From assembly GCA_002898535.1 (NCBI GenBank), contig BEHN01000017.1:1-64000 (forward strand): DNA of 64,000 nucleotides. The letters run 5' to 3'. Below are positions 7,743 through 15,385 of the stretch, piece after piece. The stretch comes from a bacterium HR11. GTDB lineage: Bacteria > Acidobacteriota > HRBIN11. Under the pieces are notes generated by a model. It was given only the letters and a program-made list of their open reading frames with translations, searched no databases and was not told the origin of the DNA. Position numbers and translations under genes: made by a program. Position 1 is the stretch's first letter. Each line of letters starts with the position of its first letter.

Positions 7743-9699
7743 TGACGATGACGCCCCCGACGAGCATCAGCCAGCCCCCGACCCAGAACCAGATGACCAG
7801 GGGGTTATAGTACATCTCCAGGGTCGCCCCCTGGTTCTCGTCCCACGCCCCCAGGACGAGATAGACGTCGCCCCGCCACGTCGAGTAGATGGCCACGTTT
7901 GTGACGGGCTGGTCGGCGTTGGGATGGAATTCCCGGCCGGGGGCCAAGCGGGTCACGACCCGGTCGCCCCGTTGAAGGACGACGGAGGCCGTGACGAGGT
8001 CCTTGTGGGGGAAGCGCTGGAGACGAAGGCCCTCGTATTTCAGCGTGTAGCCCTGCAGATGGGCCGTGTCGCCGGGCCGAAGGAACACCTCCCGCTTGAC
8101 CTGGTAGAAGGCCGAGCCGACGATGCCGAAGAACAGCAGGACGACGCCCAGGTGGACGATATAACCGCCGTAGCGACGGGGGTGTTTCACGAAGAGCTTC
8201 CCAAAGGCCGTCCAGACGGGCTCACTGTACATCCGGCGTCGGGCCCGGACGCCCCGGTAAAACTCGAGGGCCGTCGTGGCCAGGACCAGGACGCCGGCCC
8301 CCACAAAGGCCAGGGGGAGAGGCTCCCGCAGGCCGAGGGCGAATAGGACCGATGCCGCGACCAGTGTAAAGACCGACGGCAGGAGGAGGTTCCGCTCAAA
8401 GTTCGTCCACGTCGCCCGCCGCCAGGCGATCAGCGGGCAGATCCCCGTGAGGATCAGGAGGGCCAGGCCCAGGGGGGCCGTGACCTGATTGAAGAAGGGC
8501 GCCGCCACGGTGATCCGATGCCCCTTCACCAGGTCCGACACGAGGGGGAAGAGCGTTCCCCACAGGACCGCAAAGCAGATGCCCGTCAGGAGCAGGTTGT
8601 TGAACAGAAAACTGCTCTCCTTCGACAGGACGGCCTCGATCCGCTGGGCGCTCCGGATGACCGGCCATCGGATATACAGGAGGGCCAGGCCATAAAAGAG
8701 GATGAAGCTCAAGAAGACGATGAAGTAGTCCCCGATAGGCGAGACGGCGAAGGCATGGACCGACGAGAGGATCCCGCTCCGGGTGATGAACGTCCCCAGG
8801 ACCGACAGCAGGAACGTCGCCATGATCAGCGTGATGTTCCAGGCCCGGAGCATGTTCTTCTTTTCCTGGACCATGATGGAATGCAAATAGGCCGTCGAGA
8901 GGAGCCAGGGCATCAGGGAGGCGTTCTCGACGGGGTCCCACGCCCAGTAGCCGCCCCAGCCGAGCTCCTGGTAGGCCCACCGGCTCCCGATGAGGATCCC
9001 CGCCGTCAGGAAGAACCAGGGCACGAGCGCCCACCGACGGACGGCGACCAGCCACTCCAGGTTCATCCGGCCCGTGACGAGGGCGGCGACGGCAAAGGCG
9101 AAGGGGACCGTGAAACCGACGTAACCGAGGTACAAGTTAGGCGGATGGATGGCCATCAACGGTCGCTGGAGGATGGGATTCAACCCCCGGCCCTCACCGA
9201 CGGCTTCCGGGACGGGCGTGAAGGGGTTCGCCGCAAACAAGATCGTCGTCAGAAAAAAGAGCTGGACCAGGGCCAGCGTCGCGCTCACGTAGGGGAGCCA
9301 CAGGCGTCGCCGGTGGCGGTTTTGAAGCAAGACCAAGGCCGTGTACAGGCTCAGGATCCAGACCCAGAACAGGAGTGACCCCTCCTGCCCGCCCCAGAGG
9401 GCCGCCAGGGCGTACAGGCGGGGGATCTTACTGGACGAATGCTGAACGATATATGCCAGGTCGAAGTTGTTCGTATACAACGCCTGCCATAGGAGGAAGA
9501 CGGCCATCGACAGGACCAAGGTGGTCGCCCCCAGGGCGTGTTCCCCCGAGCGGACCCAGGGCTCCCGACGCCGGAGGCCTCCCCAGACGCTGGCCGCCAT
9601 CGCGTAAAGCGCCATCAGCCAGGCCCCAGCCAGGAGAATTGTCCCGACAAACGCCACCGGGTATTGGGAAGGGTCGTAATGGATCCACGGAAAGTGCAT
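7681..9699 (-). CDS. ccmF: Cytochrome c maturation heme lyase CcmF
   Basis: This 672-residue membrane protein carries the tryptophan-rich WGGYWAWDPVENASLMPW signature of the heme-handling CcmF/CcmC/CcsA family. It has about fifteen hydrophobic segments and a periplasmic segment near residues 560-640. Length agrees with CcmF, which attaches heme delivered by CcmE to apocytochrome c. Its start at 9699 follows the ccmE gene by about 175 nt on the same strand, with a GACCNNN palindrome in between. No ccmA-D or ccmH is present in the window. Given the Cys-type CcmE next door, this is probably the variant System I. Confidence 0.95.
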   Translation of the reverse strand: MHFPWIHYDPSQYPVAFVGTILLAGAWLMALYAMAASVWGGLRRREPWVRSGEHALGATTLVLSMAVFLLWQALYTNNFDLAYIVQHSSSKIPRLYALAALWGGQEGSLLFWVWILSLYTALVLLQNRHRRRLWLPYVSATLALVQLFFLTTILFAANPFTPVPEAVGEGRGLNPILQRPLMAIHPPNLYLGYVGFTVPFAFAVAALVTGRMNLEWLVAVRRWALVPWFFLTAGILIGSRWAYQELGWGGYWAWDPVENASLMPWLLSTAYLHSIMVQEKKNMLRAWNITLIMATFLLSVLGTFITRSGILSSVHAFAVSPIGDYFIVFLSFILFYGLALLYIRWPVIRSAQRIEAVLSKESSFLFNNLLLTGICFAVLWGTLFPLVSDLVKGHRITVAAPFFNQVTAPLGLALLILTGICPLIAWRRATWTNFERNLLLPSVFTLVAASVLFALGLREPLPLAFVGAGVLVLATTALEFYRGVRARRRMYSEPVWTAFGKLFVKHPRRYGGYIVHLGVVLLFFGIVGSAFYQVKREVFLRPGDTAHLQGYTLKYEGLRLQRFPHKDLVTASVVLQRGDRVVTRLAPGREFHPNADQPVTNVAIYSTWRGDVYLVLGAWDENQGATLEMYYNPLVIWFWVGGWLMLVGGVIVMNPRWEPAYMLAPQAAVARP

Positions 9700-9756
9700 G
9701 ATCTACTCCTGCTTCCGGTCTCCTTGGCTTTCCTCAGGCCGCAGACCATTCAATCC

Positions 9757-9859
9757 GACCATAGACCACAGACCATGGACCTCAGACCGTAGACCGGCTT
9801 GGGCCCCGGGGGTCTATGGTCTGTGGTCCATGGTCTGTGGTCTGTGGTCTATGGTCTGT
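9757..9859. repeat. GACCNNN/GGTCNNN palindrome between ccmE and ccmF
   Basis: Heptamers GACCATA, GACCACA, GACCATG, GACCTCA and GACCGTA lead to the core GGCTTGGGCCC. They are followed by GGTCTAT, GGTCTGT, GGTCCAT, GGTCTGT, GGTCTGT and GGTCTAT. The RNA could form a stem of 30 bp or more inside the probable ccmE-ccmF transcript. Confidence 0.88.
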
Positions 9860-9874
9860 AGCCGATGTTCTTTT

Positions 9875-10282
9875 TCACGGCCGGCCCGCATCGGCCTGAT
9901 ACTTCGACGGACACTTGGTCAGCAGGCGGGTCGCCTCGATGTGATTCCGGCGGGCGTCGTACCGGCCCTCGACGACGACCTCGATGCCGTCCTTGAACAT
10001 GTCGGATACCACGCCCTCGTAGTGGACCGTCACCCGCCGCTGGCCGTCCGTGACGGCAAAGTCGTATACCAGCCGCTGGGGGGCCTTGCGGATAGAGCCG
10101 GGCTCGACCCGCGCATTGATGCGAACGCCCTTGCCGTCGACCTCGGCGGCCATCCGTTCGAGCTCGTCCAGATGCAGGTAGTACTGTTGCTGGCCCCGCA
10201 TCCCGGAAAAGACCAGGTAGCCGATGAGCAAAATCCCGAGACTCAGGGCTCCGATGACGATCTCGCGCGCTCGCAGACGCAT
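9875..10282 (-). CDS. ccmE: Cytochrome c maturation heme chaperone CcmE, Cys-type variant
   Basis: The 135-residue protein has one N-terminal membrane anchor (IVIGALSLGILLIGYLVF) and the OB-fold body of CcmE. That body includes VRINARVEPGSI, VTVHYEGVVSDMFKDG and VVVEGRYD, ending in ATRLLTKCPSKY. Classical CcmE binds heme covalently through the His of an HxxxY motif. Here residues 124-128 read CPSKY, so Cys replaces His. A CxxxY form is known from archaea and some bacteria with a variant cytochrome c System I. ATG 10282 lies 71 nt after citrate synthase on the same strand, and ccmF follows. Confidence 0.93.
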   Translation of the reverse strand: MRLRAREIVIGALSLGILLIGYLVFSGMRGQQQYYLHLDELERMAAEVDGKGVRINARVEPGSIRKAPQRLVYDFAVTDGQRRVTVHYEGVVSDMFKDGIEVVVEGRYDARRNHIEATRLLTKCPSKYQADAGRP

Positions 10283-10353
10283 GAGTGTCCCTCCGGTTCA
10301 TCCGGCCGTCCGGACGCTCGGCCACTCGGCCGGTGGGCCCGACAGCCGCATTC

Positions 10354-11643
10354 CTACCCCCGGGCCTCCAGGGGGACGTAGTCCCGACGGCCGGGGCCCA
10401 TATAAATCTGACGCGGCCGGGCGATCCGCTGTTCGGTATCTAAGATGAGTTCTTGCCACTGGGCGAGCCACCCGGCCGTCCGGGCGATGGCAAACAGGAC
10501 GGGAAACATCTCGACGGGGAAGCCCATCGCTTGATAGATGATGCCCGAGTAGAAGTCCACGTTCGGGTACAGCCGCCGCTGGACAAAGTAGTCGTCTTCC
10601 AGGGCGATCCGCTCGAGCTCTAAGGCGATGTCGATGAGAGGGTTCCGACCCGTGACCTCAAAGACTTCGTTCGCGATTTGCTTAATGATGCGGGCCCGGG
10701 GGTCGTAGCTCTTGTAGACCCGATGGCCGAATCCCATGAGTCGCGTCTCGCCCCGCTTGACCCGTTCGATGTAAGCCGGGATCTTATCCTTGGACCCGAT
10801 CTCCATCAGCATCCGCAAGACGGCCTCGTTGGCCCCTCCATGAAGCGGGCCGTATAGGGCCGCCGCGGCGGCCGCCGTGGCGACGTAGGGGTCCGCATGG
10901 GAACTCCCGACGACCCGCATGGCCGTCGTCGAACAGTTCTGCTCGTGGTCGGCGTGGAGGATGAACAGGACGTCCAGCGCCCGCTCCAAGACGGGGTTGA
11001 CCTTGTACTTCAGCTCGGTCTTCTTGAACATCATGTTGAGAAAGTTGCCCGTGTAGCTGAGGTCGTTGTCGGGATAGGCATACGGCATGCCGATGCTGTG
11101 CCGATAGGCAAAGGCGGCCAGCGTCGGCATCTTGGCGATCAGGCGCCAGATCTGTTTGAGGCGGATTTCCGGGTCGAAGATGTTCTTGGCCTCGGGATAG
11201 AAGGTCGACAGGGCCGCCACGGTGCTGACCAGGATCCCCATCGGGTGGGCGTCGTAGTGGAAGCCGTCGATGAACTTCTTGATGTTCTCATGGATGATCG
11301 TGTGGTGGGTGATGTTGTAGACCCAATCCTCGAGCTGGGAACGGGTCGGCAATTCCCCGAAGATCAGCAGATAGGCCGTCTCCAGGTAGGTGCTCTTCTC
11401 GGCCAACTGCTCGATGGGATAGCCCCGGTACAGCAGGATCCCCCGTTCTCCGTCGATGTAGGTGATTCGGCTCTTGCAAAAGGCCGTGTTCATGAACCCC
11501 GGGTCGTAGCTCATGAGGCCGAAGTCTTCATCGGAGACCCGGATTTGCCGAAGGTCCATCGCCCGGATGGTGCCATACTGGATGGGAATCTCGTAAGTAC
11601 GACCGGTTCGATTGTCGGTGATGGTCAGCGTATCTTTCGCCAT
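10354..11643 (-). CDS. gltA: Citrate synthase
   Basis: This 429-residue enzyme condenses oxaloacetate and acetyl-CoA in the TCA cycle. Family landmarks are FILHADHEQNCSTTAMR, LYGPLHGGANEAVLRML with the catalytic His, and MGFGHRVYKSYDPRA. Length and the N-terminal beta-strand region (TLTITDNRTGRTYEIP) match the type II hexameric form of Gram-negative bacteria, which is often NADH-sensitive. ATG 11643 has GGGAGGAGGG upstream and a good promoter is present at 11684-11713. ccmE follows on the same strand after 71 nt, so co-transcription with the cytochrome c genes is possible. Confidence 0.97.
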   Translation of the reverse strand: MAKDTLTITDNRTGRTYEIPIQYGTIRAMDLRQIRVSDEDFGLMSYDPGFMNTAFCKSRITYIDGERGILLYRGYPIEQLAEKSTYLETAYLLIFGELPTRSQLEDWVYNITHHTIIHENIKKFIDGFHYDAHPMGILVSTVAALSTFYPEAKNIFDPEIRLKQIWRLIAKMPTLAAFAYRHSIGMPYAYPDNDLSYTGNFLNMMFKKTELKYKVNPVLERALDVLFILHADHEQNCSTTAMRVVGSSHADPYVATAAAAAALYGPLHGGANEAVLRMLMEIGSKDKIPAYIERVKRGETRLMGFGHRVYKSYDPRARIIKQIANEVFEVTGRNPLIDIALELERIALEDDYFVQRRLYPNVDFYSGIIYQAMGFPVEMFPVLFAIARTAGWLAQWQELILDTEQRIARPRQIYMGPGRRDYVPLEARG

Positions 11644-11683
11644 TTGGTTCCCTCCTCCCGACTGTCTGTAGCGCTCCGGTATT

Positions 11684-11713
11684 AGTATATGCCGCTCGAA
11701 TTTTCGATGTCAG
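11684..11713 (-). promoter_or_regulatory. Sigma-70-type promoter for gltA
   Basis: Read on the minus strand, CTGACA (11713-11708) and TATACT (11689-11684) are separated by 18 bp. The predicted start lies about 35 nt before the gltA ATG at 11643. Confidence 0.65.
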
Positions 11714-11720
11714 GTCTTCT

Positions 11721-12416
11721 AAGACCACAGGACCATAGACCGTAGACCCATAGAACATAGCCACTCGGGAGGTGAAAAGTGCGATGGGGAGCGGAAAGGG
11801 TACCTCCACGAGAGCATGATGTTTCAAGCATTCGGCAGGTGGGCAGTCGGCAGATAGGCAGATGGGCAGGTGGGCCGTCGGCCCAAGACCGTGGCTCGCC
11901 ACTTCGTTACTTCGGCGAATGGCGAAATGGCGAGTAGCGAGTGGCGAATGGCGAGTATGGGGCGGTCCCCGGGGCGGTGTCCTGTGGCTGATGGCTCGTA
12001 TTAGCTCATGGGTCATAGCTCATGGCCCCTATTGGCTCATAGCTCATAGCTGATAGCTCATGGGACCATGAGCCATGAGCTATGAGCCATGAGCCAATAC
12101 GAGCTATCAGCCATGAGCCGATAGAGGCCGTGCCCGGCGCCTGCCTGTCGCGACAGCGGCGCAGGCAGGTCGGGGATAGGTCGGGCGGCCAGGCGGCTTC
12201 TTCATGGGGAGAAAGCCGTCCTGCGTCGGACCGAAAAAGGTTGGGTCGTGGAGGCCGACCCCGGGGGCCTGGTGGCCCTGCAAGGCCTCCCGACGAGGCC
12301 GAAATCCAAGCCTTCCGTGGTCCGGGAATCAAAGACCATGGAAGGTGAAACGGTTCTCGCCATCCTTACAAGACGGGGCGACCCCCTGGTCCAGTCAGGT
12401 CCATGGTCTGTGGTCC
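11721..12416. repeat. Repeat-filled intergenic region upstream of gltA and rsgA
   Basis: No gene is supported in this gap. Components are GACCNNN heptamers at 11721-11760, GGCAGRT-type units at 11828-11875 and GCGAATG/GCGAGTA heptamers at 11921-11956. Next come GAGCYAT heptamers in both orientations at 11988-12122, then a small inverted repeat at 12140-12170 (GCGCCTGCCTG against CAGGCAGG). From 12388 there is half of a GGTCNNN array that runs into the rsgA start. Positions 12175-12385 show nothing I recognise. Confidence 0.8.
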
Positions 12417-13349
12417 ATGGTCTATGGTCTGATACCGAATTCGGCAGGTCCGACCCTGCAGGGCATCGTCATCGGACGCATCGGACCCCAGTTTCGGGTG
12501 TACCTGACCGAGGCCCGCCGGGAAGTCCGCGCCTGGGCCCGGCGGCGTCTGTGGCAGGACGTCGGAGGCATCTGGGCCGGCGACCGCGTCGAGGCCCGGG
12601 CCCTTTCGCCGGACGGTTACGTCCTGACGGCGGTGGCCCCCCGCCGCAACTGGCTCGACCCTCCCGGCGTGGCCAACCTGGACCTCCTGCTGATCGTCGT
12701 GAGTTGGGACGCTCCGCCCTTCGACGAACGGGCCGTTCATCGCATTCGTATCGCCGCCCATGTCCGGGGCATTCCGACGGCGATCGTCGTCAACAAGCTG
12801 GACCTCCTGAAAGACGAAGACCGCCCCCGCTGGGAAGGGCTTCAGACTCGCTACCGTCAGGCGGGCTTTCCCCTCTGGGGCATCAGCGTCCAAACGGGAC
12901 TCGGCCTGGACGTCCTCCGGGAAGAGCTCCGGAGCCGTGTGTCGGCCCTGGCCGGACCGTCCGGGACCGGCAAGTCCGCCCTGCTGAACGCCTTGATTCC
13001 GGGCGCCCGTCTTCGGACCGGCGAGGTCCACCCCCGGACCCGGCGGGGCCGGCACACGACGACGGGGACGACCCTCCTGGCCCTCCCGGAGGGCGGCTGG
13101 GTCGCCGACACGCCCGGCTTTTCCCGGAGCGTCTTCGGGCCGGAAGTCACGCCGGCCGTCGTACGGGACGCCTTTCCCTGGGCGGCCCTGACCGGCCGAC
13201 CGGTCCGGTGCCGGTACGACGATTGCCTACACTTGCGTGAACCTCACTGTAGCGTCCGAGAAGCCTACGAGCGGGGGAACCTGGCACCCGAATGGTACGA
13301 CCTTTACGTTCAACTCGTCGCCGAGGCCCAGGGCGGCAGGAGTGAATAA
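12417..13349 (+). CDS. rsgA: Ribosome small-subunit-dependent GTPase RsgA
   Basis: The roughly 310-residue protein has the circularly permuted GTPase order of RsgA, which helps mature the 30S subunit. An N-terminal OB fold (GIVIGRIGPQFRVYL) is followed by G4 (VVNKLDLL), then G1 (ALAGPSGTGKSALLNAL) and G3 (VADTPGF). The zinc site CRYDDCLHLREPHCSV lies near the C-terminus. The start is uncertain. ATG 12417 is the only nearby ATG in frame, but it sits inside a GGTCNNN heptamer array, so residues 1-5 (MVYGL) are repeat-encoded and no ribosome-binding site is seen. A CTG at about 12465 is an alternative. Confidence 0.9.
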   Translation: MVYGLIPNSAGPTLQGIVIGRIGPQFRVYLTEARREVRAWARRRLWQDVGGIWAGDRVEARALSPDGYVLTAVAPRRNWLDPPGVANLDLLLIVVSWDAPPFDERAVHRIRIAAHVRGIPTAIVVNKLDLLKDEDRPRWEGLQTRYRQAGFPLWGISVQTGLGLDVLREELRSRVSALAGPSGTGKSALLNALIPGARLRTGEVHPRTRRGRHTTTGTTLLALPEGGWVADTPGFSRSVFGPEVTPAVVRDAFPWAALTGRPVRCRYDDCLHLREPHCSVREAYERGNLAPEWYDLYVQLVAEAQGGRSE

Positions 13350-13370
13350 TAGAAGCGGTCTCATAAATCC

Positions 13371-13423
13371 GACCCCAGACCATAGACCCCCGGGGCCCAA
13401 GCCGGTCCATGGTCTATGGTCGG
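13371..13423. repeat. GACC/GGTC heptamer palindrome after rsgA
   Basis: GACCCCA, GACCATA and GACC lead to a CGGGGCCCAAGCC centre and then GGTCCATGGTCTATGGTC. A fragment of the dispersed module (GAACCGAACGGCCCTG) follows at about 13422-13438. Confidence 0.8.
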
Positions 13424-13552
13424 AACCGAACGGCCCTGTCGGAAAAGCTATTGACGATAGAGTTAGGAAAAGGCTAATCTGTGCACATTGAGGGTAGCCG
13501 ATGGAGGGGGATCGTAGGGAGACCGACACCCGAGGCGGGTCCGTGGGGTGTG

Positions 13553-14905
13553 ATGCATCGCGCCAGCGAGATGCCGTCGCGTATCGGCCGGTATCAAGTC
13601 CAGGCTATCGTCGGCACGGGTTCGATGGGCATGGTTTACAAGGCCTTCGACCCCATCATTGAGCGGACGGTCGCCATTAAGGTCTTACGTCTCCCCGTGC
13701 TGGCGGACCGGCGGGAATATGCGGACTACTTACGCCGTTTCTACGTCGAGGCTCGGGCGGCCGGCCGTTTGAGCCATCCCAACATCGTAGCGATCCACGA
13801 CGTCGGAGACTGGGACGGCGTCCCGTATATCGTCATGGAGTTCCTGGAGGGCACGACCCTACAGACGTATTTGCGTCGGAACATGGTCTTTCCGTGGCCC
13901 GAGGCGACCGAAGTCGTCCGGCAGGTCGCCGAGGCCCTGGGCTACGCCCACCGGAACGGCGTCCTCCATCGGGACATCAAGCCGGCCAACATCATGATCC
14001 TGACCGACGGTCGGGTGAAGGTCATGGACTTTGGGGTCGCTCTGATGGCCGGTCCCGGGATGGAGGCCGTCGGGGCCAGCGAGGCGATCGTGGGGACGCC
14101 TTACTACATCGCCCCTGAGGTCTTAGAAGGGAAGCCCTATCAGCCGGCCAGCGACATCTTCAGTCTGGGCGTCGTCTTTTATCAGCTTCTGACGTTGGAA
14201 CGGCCTTTCAAGGGCGACACCTTCCAGTCCGTCGCCTATGCCATCCTGCACACGACCCCGCCGCCGCCTTCCCACTATGAGGCCGCCCTCCCGCCCATCC
14301 TGGACACCATCGTGATGCGTATGCTGGCCCGTTCCCCGGGAGACCGGTACATCTCGGCCGAGGCCTTGGCCCAAGACCTCAAGCGTGTCTTGACTTCGGC
14401 GGTAGACGTCGACCTGAGCCGCTTGGATCGACCGGCCGCCCCCGGGCCGGCCGGTGAGACGGACCCATGGCGACGCCTGTGGACCCGCTGGCAAGCCTGG
14501 AGTCCCTTGTGGCGATGGGGCCTCGTCGGTGCCCTGGCGGTCGGTATCTTGGGCGCCGCGACCTGGGTCTTCCATCGGCAGGAGGCCGGGAACGTTCGGC
14601 CGGTGCCTTCGTCGGCACCCGTCGGGCCGGCTACTCGCCCGACGGTCTCTGAGGTGCCTCCCCGGCCGTCTCCGCCGCCCTCCGAGGCGCTGAGAAAACA
14701 GGAAGCTTTGCGGCGGGAGATCGACCGCCGGTTTCAGTTGGGGAAGAACTACTGTATGAACCGCCTGTATGTCCGGTGCCGAGACGAAATGGAGTGGGTC
14801 TTGCGTCAGGCCCCCGATCATGCCGAGGCCCGCCGTTACTTGGAGCAGGCCCTTCAACACCTGGAGGCTCCGAAACCCCGCCGTCCCGGAAAAGGGACAG
14901 AGTGA
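13553..14905 (+). CDS. Transmembrane serine/threonine protein kinase (PknB-like)
   Basis: Of about 450 residues, the first 270 form a Hanks-type kinase: GTGSMGMVYKAFD (ATP loop), VAIKVL (Lys), HRDIKPANIM (catalytic loop), MDFG (metal) and GTPYYIAPEV (activation segment). A single membrane helix, WGLVGALAVGILGAATWVF, lies near residues 321-340. A Pro-rich linker follows, then a helical TPR-like tail outside the membrane (RCRDEMEWVLRQAPDHAEARRYL). It would sense an external or envelope signal and phosphorylate cytoplasmic targets. Starts at 13481 (GTG), 13553 (ATG) and 13571 (ATG) are possible. I chose 13553 for the GGGGTG upstream. rlmH follows after 9 nt. Confidence 0.92.
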   Translation: MHRASEMPSRIGRYQVQAIVGTGSMGMVYKAFDPIIERTVAIKVLRLPVLADRREYADYLRRFYVEARAAGRLSHPNIVAIHDVGDWDGVPYIVMEFLEGTTLQTYLRRNMVFPWPEATEVVRQVAEALGYAHRNGVLHRDIKPANIMILTDGRVKVMDFGVALMAGPGMEAVGASEAIVGTPYYIAPEVLEGKPYQPASDIFSLGVVFYQLLTLERPFKGDTFQSVAYAILHTTPPPPSHYEAALPPILDTIVMRMLARSPGDRYISAEALAQDLKRVLTSAVDVDLSRLDRPAAPGPAGETDPWRRLWTRWQAWSPLWRWGLVGALAVGILGAATWVFHRQEAGNVRPVPSSAPVGPATRPTVSEVPPRPSPPPSEALRKQEALRREIDRRFQLGKNYCMNRLYVRCRDEMEWVLRQAPDHAEARRYLEQALQHLEAPKPRRPGKGTE

Positions 14906-14914
14906 CGTGGCGTC

Positions 14915-15385
14915 GTGACCCGGCTCGTCATCGTCTGGGTCGGACCGATCCGGTCGAGGCCGATTCAAGCCCTGGCGGCCGACTACCTTCAACGGATCCG
15001 ACGGTGGGTCCCTTGCGAGGTCCGGGAGGTCCCGGAACGTCCCCTCCGAGACCCCCATCAACAAGCCGCCCACCGGCGGGCTGAAGCGGCGGCCCTTCGG
15101 GCGCATATCCGGGATTTGGATACGTGGGTCGTCCTGACGCCTTCGGGCGAAGCCTGGTCGACAGAACGGTGGCTCCAGTGGTGGACGACGGCGGTGACCC
15201 AGGGCTGGCGAGTCGGCGTCGTCCTGGGGGGTCCGATGGGTCTGAGTCCCGAGCTGGAACAGGAGGCCCCCTATCGGGTCGCCCTGGCGCCCATCACGAT
15301 GAGTCACGAGATGACTCGTGCGGTCTTCTTGGAACTGATGTATCGTATCCTAAGCCTCTGGAAGGGGACGCCCTATGCCAAATGA
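14915..15385 (+). CDS. rlmH: 23S rRNA pseudouridine-1915 N3-methyltransferase RlmH
   Basis: The 156-residue SPOUT-type methyltransferase fits the normal RlmH length. The C-terminal trefoil knot shows VVLGGPMGLSPELEQEA and LAPITMSHEMTRAVFLELMYRILSLW, matching the conserved GGPxG and LS-x-MT-x-HE-x-R-x-x-LxEQ-x-YR pattern. The enzyme methylates the pseudouridine of helix 69 using S-adenosylmethionine. Start is GTG 14915, 9 nt after the kinase stop. Its 3' end overlaps the AddA-like start by 11 nt, so the three genes look like one operon. Confidence 0.94.
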   Translation: MTRLVIVWVGPIRSRPIQALAADYLQRIRRWVPCEVREVPERPLRDPHQQAAHRRAEAAALRAHIRDLDTWVVLTPSGEAWSTERWLQWWTTAVTQGWRVGVVLGGPMGLSPELEQEAPYRVALAPITMSHEMTRAVFLELMYRILSLWKGTPYAK

